A stretch of DNA of 64,000 nt from CAXBMB01 sp052078155 (GTDB taxonomy: Bacteria > Pseudomonadota > Alphaproteobacteria > Kiloniellales > DSM-21159). Of this stretch, positions 9,121-17,499 are shown piece after piece. Positions within the stretch are counted from its first letter, which is position 1, and every line of letters starts with the position of its first letter. A program made the position numbers and the translations under genes. The DNA lies in the NCBI GenBank assembly GCA_052078155.1, contig JBQJBP010000004.1:124001-188000 (forward strand), in the 5' to 3' direction. The notes below the pieces were generated by a model. It saw only the letters and a list, made by a program, of their open reading frames with translations, was not told the origin of the DNA and did not search any database.

Positions 9121-9205
9121 AACAGCAAGTGCTAACACCTGGCTCAGGTTCTGAAGTCAAATCGGAACAAAGCGCAAAGCACCTCCCACCAGACCGATCC
9201 TGATC

Positions 9206-9343
9206 CAGAGCATGATCGGTTTAGTTAGAAGCGCTTTGCGCTTGGAACCAAACCGTGAATCATCCTCTAAAACATTGAAAAGAGGCAAATTCACGATTGA
9301 AGTGTTATCACGTAGTGATCCCACTTCAATCGATTTGACTCTA
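9206..9343 (-). mobile_element. Dispersed MITE-like element, copy 3
   Basis: Near-full copy in minus orientation: CAGAGCATGATCGG at the right-type end (9206) and ATTTGACTCTA at the left-type end. Its last three bases (9341-9343) are exactly the TAG stop codon of bluB. It lies between convergent genes. Confidence 0.88.
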
Positions 9344-10051
9344 ACGCTGCACCACCTGTCGGCCCTTGGCGGTCCGGGCCTGCCAGCCCTTGCGCTCCAG
9401 CTCCGGCACCTGGCTTTCTTCAGCGGGAAAACCAATGCAGAGGTAGGCCACAAGATCCCAGGCCTGAGGAACCTCCAAAGTCTGATCCACGGCCACTGGA
9501 TCAATGATGGAAACCCAGCCCAGTCCCACTCCTTTTGCCCGGGCGGCCAGCCAGAGGGTATGAATGGCCATGGTCACGGAGTAACGCAGGGTTTCCGGCA
9601 TAGTGGCCTTGCCCAGTCCATGTCCCTGCAGAGTCTCTTCGTCGCAGTAGACGGCCAGATGTACAGGGGCATCCCTTAAGCCGGAGAGCTTTAATCTGGC
9701 ATAGAGTCCCCGGCGGCTTTCCTCCTGCTCCGCCAGTGCCTGGGCGTTGCTCTGCTCAAAGTTATGGATGATTTCCCGGCGGCGCTGCGGGGCATCAACG
9801 GTCACAAAACGCCAGGGCTGGGCGTTGCCGACCGACGGGGCAAGGCAGGCAAGGTCCAGCAGTTCGTCCAGCAGACCGGGTGGCAAGGGATCGGTTTTGA
9901 AAGACCGCACATCGCGGCGCCAGCGCAGCAGGTGCTCAAACTCCTTGTTGAAACCCTGATCAAATCGGGGAGGACGGGTGGTCGCTTTTACCGAGCGAAA
10001 GCGGGCTGATTTCGGCTCCTGATCTGACAGCGACTTCTTCTCCTCACTCAC
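9341..10051 (-). CDS. bluB: 5,6-Dimethylbenzimidazole synthase (flavin destructase)
   Basis: A 236-residue nitroreductase-fold protein. BluB fragments reduced FMN with oxygen to make the lower ligand of vitamin B12. The family hallmarks are RRDVRSF (45-51) and APSVGNAQPWRF (71-82), plus the late LGWVSIIDP segment. The start is a GTG at 10051 with AGGAGA about eight bases upstream; the frame is open to 10180 but that part is not conserved. No other cobalamin gene and no cobalamin riboswitch is nearby. The gene is tightly bracketed by repeat copies 3 and 4 in inverted orientation, and copy 3 provides its stop codon. Confidence 0.88.
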   Translation of the reverse strand: MSEEKKSLSDQEPKSARFRSVKATTRPPRFDQGFNKEFEHLLRWRRDVRSFKTDPLPPGLLDELLDLACLAPSVGNAQPWRFVTVDAPQRRREIIHNFEQSNAQALAEQEESRRGLYARLKLSGLRDAPVHLAVYCDEETLQGHGLGKATMPETLRYSVTMAIHTLWLAARAKGVGLGWVSIIDPVAVDQTLEVPQAWDLVAYLCIGFPAEESQVPELERKGWQARTAKGRQVVQR

Positions 10052-10171
10052 CCTGCTTCTCCTGCTCTGTCGATCACCGCGCCCGTCATGAAAGCAAGCC
10101 CCTGCCCGGAAGCTTCCCCTCGCTGGAACTTTTCCTCCGCAAGGGCATAAGCTATGCCTTTGTTCAAACTC

Positions 10172-10305
10172 CAGAGCCAAATCGCGTTAAGTGCGCGCAC
10201 GGCGCGATGACGCTTGAAGTGTGAACCTCTTTTTACTGTTGTAGAGGATGCGTCACGCTTTGAAGGGGAGCGCAACCTGCTTCCAACCAAACCGATCACG
10301 CTCCA
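10172..10305 (+). mobile_element. Dispersed MITE-like element, copy 4 (divergent)
   Basis: A diverged copy with CAGAGCCAAATCG at the left and CCGATCACGCTCCA at the right. The first hairpin has changed sequence to CGCGC/GCGCG arms yet remains palindromic. It lies in the divergent spacer between bluB and the multicopper oxidase gene, ending 13 bases before the oxidase start, so it must be part of that gene's promoter or leader. Confidence 0.8.
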
Positions 10306-10318
10306 GACGGGACTGTCT

Positions 10319-11758
10319 ATGCTAAAGACGACAAAGTCAGTGCAACCTCGCCTCAGCCGCCGACAGTTTATAGGGGGCACTCTTGCCCTGGGCGGCGCTT
10401 TGACCCTGACCGCTCCCCGCCCGCTGCTGGCGCGCGATGGGTACCAAAACCTGACTGCGTCTGCCCACAGCACAGAACTGGTGCCGGGATACGAAACGGC
10501 GACCTGGGGCTACAACAGCGTCACGCCCGGGCCGGTCTTGCGCTATCGCCAGGGGGAACGCCTGCAGGTCACCCTGACCAATTCTCTGCCTCAGGACAGC
10601 ACCATCCACTGGCATGGCCTGCGTCTGCCCAACGCCATGGATGGCGTACCTCACCTGACACAGGCCCCCGTCGCCCCCGGGGAGAGTTTCGACTATGCCT
10701 TTGACCTGCCAGACGCCGGCACCTTCTGGTATCACCCCCACGTGCTGTCGGACGAACAGGTGGGACGCGGTCTGGCCGGGGCGCTTATCGTGGAAGAGGA
10801 TAACCCGCCACCCGTCGACCGGGATCTTGTCTGGCAACTGGATGACTGGCGGCTGACGGATCAGGCACAGATTGCCGAACCCTTTGGCCAGTTTCATGAT
10901 CTGAGCCACGCTGGACGACTGGGCAACACCGTCACCCTGAACGGTCAACTGCCGGAGAGCTTTAGCCTGCGCAGTGGCGAGCGATTGCGCCTGCGGCTGA
11001 TCAACACGGCCAATGCCCGTGTCTTTGCCCTGAAGTTCACCGATCACAGCCCGCAGATCATTGCTCTGGATGGTCAGCCCTGCCAGCCCCATGCCGCCCC
11101 GGAAGGCCGGGTGATTCTGGGCCCTGGCATGCGTGCCGACGTGATCCTGGACGCTGCCCTGGATCCGGGCAGCCGGGTCACTGTGGTGGACGACTACTAT
11201 CCCCGGCAAAGTTACCGTTTCATTGACCTTGCTTACAGTGACGAGCCCCCTTTGCGCAGCAGCCCTCTGGATGCGCCTGTGGCGCTGGCGGCCAATCCCC
11301 TGACAGCACCCGACCTCAAGATGGCCCCTCTGCTGGAGGTGCGCTTGCAGGGCGGCATGATGGGCCAGCTGGAGTCGGCCAGTCTGGACGGTCAGGAGAT
11401 GGGCTTGCGTCAGATGGCAGGCCAGGGACGCTTCTGGGCCCTGAATAACCAGAGCGACGGGCCTGCCCTGGGCGCACCGCAGCTCTTCAAGCTTCAGCTG
11501 GGCCGCAGCTATCGTCTGCGTCTGATCAACGAATCGGTCTTTGATCATCCCATGCACATTCACGGACATGTCTTCCAGCTTCTGAGCAGAGACGGCAGCG
11601 TCGATCCGCTAAACCGCTGGCAAGACACCCTGCTGGTCCGCCGGGGGGAGACTCACGAGGTCGCCCTGCTGGCCGACAACCCAGGCCCCTGGATGTTCCA
11701 CTGCCATGTGCTGGAACACGCCCGCGCCGGCATGATGTCCGTGATAGAGGTTGCGTGA
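10319..11758 (+). CDS. Multicopper oxidase, Tat-exported
   Basis: A 479-residue three-domain cupredoxin oxidase of the laccase/CueO/bilirubin-oxidase type, acting in the periplasm on phenols, Cu(I) or a similar donor. A Tat signal SRRQFIGG (13-20) precedes a hydrophobic stretch to about residue 39. Copper-binding motifs: HWHG (97-100), WYHPH (137-141), HPMHIHGH near 418 and HCHVLEH (461-467). The last one contains the type 1 Cys and the bridging His. No Met-rich insert typical of CueO is evident, so the substrate is open. The frame is open back to 10214 through repeat copy 4; 10319 is chosen as the Tat start. Confidence 0.9.
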   Translation: MLKTTKSVQPRLSRRQFIGGTLALGGALTLTAPRPLLARDGYQNLTASAHSTELVPGYETATWGYNSVTPGPVLRYRQGERLQVTLTNSLPQDSTIHWHGLRLPNAMDGVPHLTQAPVAPGESFDYAFDLPDAGTFWYHPHVLSDEQVGRGLAGALIVEEDNPPPVDRDLVWQLDDWRLTDQAQIAEPFGQFHDLSHAGRLGNTVTLNGQLPESFSLRSGERLRLRLINTANARVFALKFTDHSPQIIALDGQPCQPHAAPEGRVILGPGMRADVILDAALDPGSRVTVVDDYYPRQSYRFIDLAYSDEPPLRSSPLDAPVALAANPLTAPDLKMAPLLEVRLQGGMMGQLESASLDGQEMGLRQMAGQGRFWALNNQSDGPALGAPQLFKLQLGRSYRLRLINESVFDHPMHIHGHVFQLLSRDGSVDPLNRWQDTLLVRRGETHEVALLADNPGPWMFHCHVLEHARAGMMSVIEVA

Positions 11759-11773
11759 GCAATAACGATCAAT

Positions 11774-11793
11774 TTTGTAAATTTATTTACAAA
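11774..11793. promoter_or_regulatory. AT-rich inverted repeat, possible operator
   Basis: TTTGTAAA and TTTACAAA are perfect 8-base arms around TTTA, 16 bases after the multicopper oxidase stop. It lacks GC and a T-run, so it is a poor terminator; it looks more like a protein-binding site. Its target gene is unclear. Confidence 0.3.
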
Positions 11794-12139
11794 TTCTGTC
11801 AGTTTTTGGTAGATTTCAGCCCAAAGCGCCCAGACTGCAAGGCTGCTCAGCCCTCATATCGCCTCTCTTCAAGTTGTCTCTGACAGAGCGCGGGCGTATG
11901 GTCCGCCCCAAGGTATCAGGCGGTTTTCCACTCCCGGGACTTAGAGATCCTGATGAGTGAAATTGTCGCCTGAAACCGGCAAGCAAAGCGGCTCCTGTGA
12001 CCTTCGGGAAATCGGGAAAAGCTCTTTATTCCAGACCCGCCTCCAACGGCCCCTGCCCTCGAAAGCCGACCAGCTCGGGCAGGCAGGACAGCTGGCAGGA
12101 AGGGTCATCTGTAGAACTGCTCCAGGGAGCTCTATTAGA
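11794..12139. other. Intergenic region before purS
   Basis: About 345 bases with no coding signal. The frame upstream of purS is open to 11957 but is not conserved-looking. It must contain the promoter of the purS operon; no riboswitch was recognised. Confidence 0.5.
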
Positions 12140-12382
12140 ATGAAAGCCCGCGTCCACGTTACTTTGAAACCAGGTGTGCTTGACCCCCAGGGCAAAGCCA
12201 TCGAACACGCGCTTACCGGCCTGAACTTCACCGGTGTCGGCGAAGTCCGTCAGGGCAAAGTCATCGAACTTGACCTGAGCGAAACCGACAAAAGCAAGGC
12301 GGAAGCCAGCGTCGATGACATGTGCCGCAAACTGCTGGCCAACACCGTCATCGAAAACTACACCATCGAGTTGCTGGACTGA
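12140..12382 (+). CDS. purS: Phosphoribosylformylglycinamidine synthase subunit PurS
   Basis: An 80-residue subunit of the three-part FGAM synthase. It bridges the glutaminase PurQ and the synthetase PurL. The sequence KARVHVTLKPGVLDPQGKAIEHAL and the later MCRKLLANTVIENY end are typical. GGGAG lies upstream of the ATG. It is followed after 13 bases by an unrelated gene, then purQ and purL. Confidence 0.95.
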   Translation: MKARVHVTLKPGVLDPQGKAIEHALTGLNFTGVGEVRQGKVIELDLSETDKSKAEASVDDMCRKLLANTVIENYTIELLD

Positions 12383-12395
12383 GGCGTTCCGCCCC

Positions 12396-13025
12396 ATGAC
12401 CCAACGCAACTACGCCTGGCAAACCCCCGACGGAAGCGGATTGGAACGGCTGCAGCTGCAAAGCTATGAGCAGTCGCAGGAGGTTGACACCTCCCTGATC
12501 GGCCGATTGGAGGGACAGGACTTTTCCGGCAGCTACTGGCTGCGTCTGGACAGGGACTGGACCGTCCGACAGCTGAGAATCCGGCTGCAGTTGGAAAAGA
12601 CGGCAGACGATCAGCCTACCCGCCGTGCAGCTCTTGAAGTGCAGCACGATGGACAGGGCAATTGGCTGGTGGAGGGCGAAAACCGCCCGGACCTGGCCGG
12701 ATGCCTGGATGTCGATCTGACAGTCACGCCCTTTACCAACAGCCCGCCCGTGATGCGTCATGACTGGCGCAAAGGGGAAAGCCGGGATTTCAGGATGGTG
12801 TTCATCGCCCCCTCCTTTGACCCGACAACTGGTCAGCTTTGCATCACAGCCCAGGCAAAGAACCAGCGTTACACCTGTCTTGCCCCCCTTGGCAGCGCTA
12901 AGGACGGTGGCGGATTGTTCCGCTACCAGGGCCTGGACAGCGGGTTTGACTGCGACCTTTCCTTCGACGCCGACGGCGTCGTCCTCACTTATCCCGACAC
13001 CTTTCTCAGGATTGACCCTCAATGA
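12396..13025 (+). CDS. Putative glycolipid-binding family protein inside the pur operon
   Basis: A 209-residue cytoplasmic protein that resembles the putative glycolipid-binding family (PF06475): an early NYAWQTPDGSGLERLQL, then a repeated beta-strand pattern, LAGCLDVDLTVTPFTNSPPVMR, and a C-terminal YPDTFLRID. There is no signal peptide. It lies 13 bases after purS and its stop overlaps the purQ start (ATGA), so it is translated with the purine genes. A gene between purS and purQ is unusual and no link to purine synthesis is known for this family. Confidence 0.7.
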   Translation: MTQRNYAWQTPDGSGLERLQLQSYEQSQEVDTSLIGRLEGQDFSGSYWLRLDRDWTVRQLRIRLQLEKTADDQPTRRAALEVQHDGQGNWLVEGENRPDLAGCLDVDLTVTPFTNSPPVMRHDWRKGESRDFRMVFIAPSFDPTTGQLCITAQAKNQRYTCLAPLGSAKDGGGLFRYQGLDSGFDCDLSFDADGVVLTYPDTFLRIDPQ

Positions 13026-13711
13026 AAGCTGCTGTCATTGTTTTCCCCGGCTCCAACTGCGACCGCGATGTAGCTGTCGCCCTGGAGCAGTCCATGGGAA
13101 CCGCCCCTCAGATGGTTTGGCACAAGGAAGCGGACTTTGATTCCGTAGACCTGATCGTGTTGCCCGGTGGTTTCTCCTACGGTGACTATCTGCGCTCCGG
13201 CGCCATGTCCGCAAAATCCCCGGTGATGAAAGAAGTTGTCGCCCGCGCCAACAAGGGCGTGCCCGTGCTTGGCATCTGCAACGGATTTCAGATCCTGACG
13301 GAATCCGGCCTGCTGCCGGGTGCCCTGATGCGCAACGCCGGACTGAACTTTGTCTGCCGCGATGTGACCCTCAAGGTCGAGAACACCCAGACCATCTACA
13401 CCTCCGGCTACAGCAGTGATGAGACGGTGACCATTCCCGTCGCCCATCACGACGGCAACTACTTCGCCGATGACGCCACTCTGGCAGAGCTGGAAAGCAA
13501 CGGTCAGGTGGCCTTCCGCTATGTGGACGGCACAGGTGAGGCCACAGACGCGGCCAACCCCAACGGCTCCCGGCACAACATCGCCGGTATCACCAACAGC
13601 CAGAAAACGGTTCTGGGCATGATGCCCCATCCGGAACGGCTGATTGACGACAAACTGGGCGGAACGGACGGCAAGGTCCTGTTCGACGGCCTGGTCGCCG
13701 CCCTGTCCTGA
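13022..13711 (+). CDS. purQ: Phosphoribosylformylglycinamidine synthase subunit PurQ
   Basis: A 229-residue class I glutamine amidotransferase that feeds ammonia to PurL. Motifs: VFPGSNCDRD, GGFSYGDYLR, the nucleophile Cys in GICNGFQ, and the C-terminal MMPHPER with the catalytic His and Glu. The ATG overlaps the stop of the preceding gene by ATGA, implying translational coupling. purL follows after 30 bases. Confidence 0.96.
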   Translation: MKAAVIVFPGSNCDRDVAVALEQSMGTAPQMVWHKEADFDSVDLIVLPGGFSYGDYLRSGAMSAKSPVMKEVVARANKGVPVLGICNGFQILTESGLLPGALMRNAGLNFVCRDVTLKVENTQTIYTSGYSSDETVTIPVAHHDGNYFADDATLAELESNGQVAFRYVDGTGEATDAANPNGSRHNIAGITNSQKTVLGMMPHPERLIDDKLGGTDGKVLFDGLVAALS

Positions 13712-13741
13712 TCCACCTGCGCGTTTAGAGGAATTACGATC

Positions 13742-15925
13742 GTGAGTGAAATCACCGCTGAAGTCGTTGCCGAACATGGCCTCTCGCCGGATGAATACGA
13801 GCGGGTGCTGGAAATCATGGGCCGCACGCCCAACCTGGTGGAGCTGGGCATCTTTTCGGTCATGTGGTCCGAGCACTGCTCTTACAAGTCTTCCAAAAAG
13901 TGGCTGAAAACCCTGCCTGTTGAAGGCCCCCACGTGATTCAGGGCCCTGGCGAAAACGCCGGTGTCATCGATGTGGGAGAAGGTCTGGCTGCCATCTTCA
14001 AGATGGAAAGCCACAACCACCCCAGCTTCATTGAACCCTATGAAGGGGCAGCCACCGGTGTGGGGGGCATCCTGCGCGATGTCTTCACCATGGGAGCCCG
14101 CCCTGTGATGAACCTCAACGCCCTGCGCTTCGGTTCTCCAGAGCATGAAAAGACCCGCCACCTGATCTCCGGCGTTGTGGCCGGGATCGGCGGTTACGGC
14201 AACTGTGTGGGGGTGCCGACAGTCGGCGGTGAGGTGGATTTCCACCCGGCCTACAATGGCAACAATCTGGTCAACGCCATGACCGTGGGTCTGGCACCGG
14301 CAGACCGGATCTTCTATTCCGCCGCTGCGGGTGTTGGAAATCCGGTGGTCTATGTCGGCTCCAAAACCGGCCGCGATGGCATCCACGGGGCCACCATGGC
14401 CTCAACCGAGTTCGACGCAGCCTCTGAAGACAAACGCCCCACGGTGCAGGTGGGCGACCCCTTCACTGAAAAGCTGCTGATTGAAGCCTGCCTGGAACTG
14501 ATGGCCACCGATGCCATTGTCGCCATTCAGGATATGGGGGCGGCTGGTCTGACCTCCTCGTCTTTCGAAATGGCGTCCAAAGGCGGCCTGGGCCTGACCC
14601 TGGAACTGGATCAGGTGCCCATGCGCGAAGAGGGCATGACCCCTTACGAGCTGATGCTGAGCGAGAGCCAGGAGCGTATGCTGCTGATCCTCAAGCCCGG
14701 TCATGAGGATGAAGCCCGCGCCATCATCGAAAAGTGGGATCTGGATTTCGCCGTGGTGGGGACTCTGACCGACACCGGTCGGATGGTTCTGCGCTGGCAT
14801 GGCGAAACGGTGGGCGATCTGCCCATTGATCCGCTGGCTGAGGCGGCGCCTGAATATGACCGCCCCTGGGTGGCCACGCCGACACCGGCCGCCTTGCTGG
14901 CCAGCGATGTCCCGGGCAGTGACAATCCCCTGGCCGATGTCGAGAAGCTGCTGGCCAAGCCGGACCTCTGCTCCCGCCGCTGGATCTGGGAACAGTATGA
15001 CCACATGGTCATGGGCGACACGGTGGTGCGCCCCGGCGGGGACGCCGCTGTAACCCGCATCCACCGCTCCAACCGCGGGCTGGCTGCCAGTTCTGACTGC
15101 TCGCCGCGTTACTGTGTTACTGAACCTGTAAAAGGGGGCAAGCAGGCCGTGGCGGAAAGCTGGCGCAACCTGACGGCAGTCGGGGCCAAGCCTTTGGCCA
15201 TCACCAACAACATGAACTTCGGCAACCCTGAGAAGCCGGAAATCATGGGCCAGTTCGTTGGCGCCATCCAGGGCATGCGCGAAGCCTGCCTGGCGCTGGA
15301 GTACCCGGTGGTCTCCGGTAACGTCTCCCTTTACAACGAAACCGAAGGCAAAGGCATTCTGCCCACCCCGGTAATCGGGGGCGTGGGTCTGGTGGAAGAT
15401 CTGGACAAGCTGCCCAGCGGCGGCTTCACGGCAGAAGGACAGGACATTGTTCTGGTGGGGGAAACCACGGGCCATCTGGGCCAGTCCCTCTACCTGCGTG
15501 ACCTGCATGGCCGCGAAGAAGGCCAGGCACCTGAAGTGGACCTGGCGGTAGAGAAGCGCAACGGCGACTTTGTCCGCTCTGCCATCGCCGACCAGGCCAT
15601 CTCCGCCTGTCACGATCTCTCCGACGGTGGTCTGCTTGTCGCTCTGGCTGAAATGGCCCTGGCGGGCAAAATCGGCGCAGAGATTGCCTCGGCCACAGAT
15701 CTGCCTGCTCATGCCTGGTTCTTCGGCGAAGATCAGGCCCGCTATCTGGTGACCCCGACCGACACAGCCGCTTTCCTGGCTGCTGCCGAAGCCGCCGGGG
15801 TTCCGGCTCAGGTGGTCGGCAAGACGGGAGGAGAGGCCCTGTCTCTGGACGGCAAATCAGTCGCCCTGAGCCAGCTGGACGCCGCCTTCGAAGGTTGGCT
15901 TCCCGGCTACATGGCCGGCGAGTAA
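13742..15925 (+). CDS. purL: Phosphoribosylformylglycinamidine synthase subunit PurL (small type)
   Basis: A 727-residue ATP-dependent synthetase that converts FGAR to FGAM, of the small type that needs PurS and PurQ. Motifs include FSVMWSEHCSYKSSKKWL, GVGGILRDVFTMGARP, MGAAGLTSSSFEMA and DLSDGGLLVALAEMA. It starts at GTG 13742 with AGAGGA upstream. A terminator follows directly at 15965. Confidence 0.96.
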   Translation: MSEITAEVVAEHGLSPDEYERVLEIMGRTPNLVELGIFSVMWSEHCSYKSSKKWLKTLPVEGPHVIQGPGENAGVIDVGEGLAAIFKMESHNHPSFIEPYEGAATGVGGILRDVFTMGARPVMNLNALRFGSPEHEKTRHLISGVVAGIGGYGNCVGVPTVGGEVDFHPAYNGNNLVNAMTVGLAPADRIFYSAAAGVGNPVVYVGSKTGRDGIHGATMASTEFDAASEDKRPTVQVGDPFTEKLLIEACLELMATDAIVAIQDMGAAGLTSSSFEMASKGGLGLTLELDQVPMREEGMTPYELMLSESQERMLLILKPGHEDEARAIIEKWDLDFAVVGTLTDTGRMVLRWHGETVGDLPIDPLAEAAPEYDRPWVATPTPAALLASDVPGSDNPLADVEKLLAKPDLCSRRWIWEQYDHMVMGDTVVRPGGDAAVTRIHRSNRGLAASSDCSPRYCVTEPVKGGKQAVAESWRNLTAVGAKPLAITNNMNFGNPEKPEIMGQFVGAIQGMREACLALEYPVVSGNVSLYNETEGKGILPTPVIGGVGLVEDLDKLPSGGFTAEGQDIVLVGETTGHLGQSLYLRDLHGREEGQAPEVDLAVEKRNGDFVRSAIADQAISACHDLSDGGLLVALAEMALAGKIGAEIASATDLPAHAWFFGEDQARYLVTPTDTAAFLAAAEAAGVPAQVVGKTGGEALSLDGKSVALSQLDAAFEGWLPGYMAGE

Positions 15926-15964
15926 CTGCCCGTCGGCAGCATCGCTGCGACGCCAAAAACAAGA

Positions 15965-15996
15965 GGCCCTGCATCAGCCGATGCGGGGCCTTTTTT
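15965..15996 (+). terminator. Rho-independent terminator of the purS operon
   Basis: GGCCCTGCATC pairs with GATGCGGGGCC around AGCC, followed by TTTTTT. Confidence 0.9.
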
Positions 15997-16059
15997 CTAA
16001 CGCAGGCGTTCAGAAGGCTGTTAGGTTTCCTGAACTCTCCCGATCAGGGTTGAGAAAGT

Positions 16060-16197
16060 CAGAGCATGATCGGGTTGGTCAGAAGCGCTTCGGGCTTGTT
16101 CTCAAATCGCCAATCATCCTCTAACATCTTGAAAAGAGGCAGGTTCACGCCTCAGGTTTACTCACGTTGTCCGTCCAGCTAAACCAATTTGACTCTG
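16060..16197 (-). mobile_element. Dispersed MITE-like element, copy 5 (divergent)
   Basis: Ends CAGAGCATGATCGG and CAATTTGACTCTG are clear, with the interior diverged around the first hairpin. The ribosome binding site GAGGA of the next gene starts at the terminal base of the element, so if transcription starts upstream the element forms that gene's leader. Confidence 0.75.
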
Positions 16198-16207
16198 AGG
16201 AAACTCA

Positions 16208-17011
16208 ATGGCCGATATCATTCTGGGCTCCCCCGAACAAATCAGAGTCATTGAGCAGGCAACCGCGCTCAGAGCCCTGTTAAAGGACGATCCGCGCTTC
16301 GCCTTTCAGGGTCGCGCCAATTCCCTGACGGAACCCACTAAAGGCGGACCTGATCTGGTCATCAGCCTGTCCAGGTTGCAGGGCTATTCCAGTTGCCATT
16401 TCGTGCCCCGAGACCAAGCCGAATTCTACAGCCGCGCCTATCAGGCCGCCGGGTTACAGTCCCTGCAGTGGGAGCAGTACTGGGGCCGGGAAACGGCACT
16501 GACACAGAGCCGGGCCTTTCTGGCCAGCTACGCCCCACCGGCTGGGCTGACGCTCAAAACCGTGACTGCGGATACACCTGACAGCACGGTCAAAGCCCTC
16601 TGCCAGATGTCTTTGGAGGCCGGGGTTCTGCCCGCGCCCGGCTCCACCATGCGCGGGGACAGCCTGGACGGCCTGATGATCTATGCGGAAACGGAAAAGG
16701 GAGAGATCGTCGCCACCGGGGGCGCTTTCATGGCCTATCACCCCAGAAGCAATCGGGCTGATGAAGCCTTCTGGGGCATGCTGGCCACCCGCGACGACTG
16801 GCGGGGGAATCGCCTGGCCTGCTGGGTGGGCGCACAGGTCATTCTCGATATGGCACAACGCTATGGAGCCAAAGGATTTTCCAGCGGTGTAAAAGCCGAC
16901 AATCCGGCATCGCAGGCCATGTGCAGCCGCATCGGCGTGGCGCGGTCGGACTATGTCTATGCCGGGGCCGTCAACCCGCAGGTCATGGGGGGAACTTCCG
17001 TTACCAGATAG
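16208..17011 (+). CDS. GNAT family N-acetyltransferase
   Basis: A 267-residue protein whose C-terminal half has a GNAT fold: EIVATGGAFMAYHP, a core DDWRGNRLACWVGAQVIL acetyl-CoA loop, and a final SSGVKADNPASQAMCSRIGV segment. The N-terminal 110 residues look like a second, degenerate domain (LISLSRLQGYSSCHFVPRD). The substrate is not deducible. It lies between purL and bolA, separated from purL by a terminator and repeat copy 5, so it looks inserted in the purL-bolA backbone. GAGGA is well placed upstream of the ATG. Confidence 0.72.
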   Translation: MADIILGSPEQIRVIEQATALRALLKDDPRFAFQGRANSLTEPTKGGPDLVISLSRLQGYSSCHFVPRDQAEFYSRAYQAAGLQSLQWEQYWGRETALTQSRAFLASYAPPAGLTLKTVTADTPDSTVKALCQMSLEAGVLPAPGSTMRGDSLDGLMIYAETEKGEIVATGGAFMAYHPRSNRADEAFWGMLATRDDWRGNRLACWVGAQVILDMAQRYGAKGFSSGVKADNPASQAMCSRIGVARSDYVYAGAVNPQVMGGTSVTR

Positions 17012-17222
17012 AAGGCACATCGCCTAACAGCTGTGCTCCGAAACGGAACCCTGCGCGGGATCAGGTCTTTTCCAGGGCCGCGACAAAGAGATGCCACAGC
17101 GTCCATTGAAGATTCCCTTCAAGACAGCCATATTGCGGTAAGTTGAAAGAATGATTGTTGCTTTTCCTGCCCTGCAGAAAGAGCAGCGAAAGCAAAAAAC
17201 GAACACTTAGGAGCTGTACGCC

Positions 17223-17462
17223 ATGGCGATGGATCCCGGCGAGATCGAGCGGTTGATTAAAGAGTCTATTCCCGATGCACAGGTCACCATTGAAGATCTG
17301 CGCGGGGATGGCGATCACTATGCCGCCTATGTCGTCTCCCCCGCATTTGCAGGCAAAACCCGCGTGCAGCAGCACCAGTTGGTATACCAGGCCCTCGGCG
17401 GTCGCATGGGAGGTGAACTCCACGCGCTGGCGCTTCAGACCTCTGTTCCCGCAAGCGCCTGA
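17223..17462 (+). CDS. BolA/IbaG family protein
   Basis: A 79-residue BolA-type protein. Family members partner with CGFS glutaredoxins to hold or deliver [2Fe-2S] clusters. The sequence shows IERLIKESIPDAQVTIEDLRGDGDHYAAYVVSPAFAGK and the conserved VQQHQLVYQALGGRMGGELHALAL with its invariant His. AGGAG lies upstream of the ATG. The CGFS glutaredoxin gene follows 37 bases later, the usual alphaproteobacterial order. Confidence 0.93.
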   Translation: MAMDPGEIERLIKESIPDAQVTIEDLRGDGDHYAAYVVSPAFAGKTRVQQHQLVYQALGGRMGGELHALALQTSVPASA

Positions 17463-17499
17463 GCGCCCCGGAACGCCTCAATTCCCAAGGAAGATGACC

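Noticed and set aside
10052..10318. Cobalamin riboswitch upstream of bluB
   Set aside because: No B12-box-like sequence or conserved cobalamin aptamer core was seen; the space is mainly taken by repeat copy 4.
13019..15712. Long minus-strand open frames opposite purQ and purL
   Set aside because: They are antisense shadows of well-conserved purine genes, caused by GC-rich codon bias.
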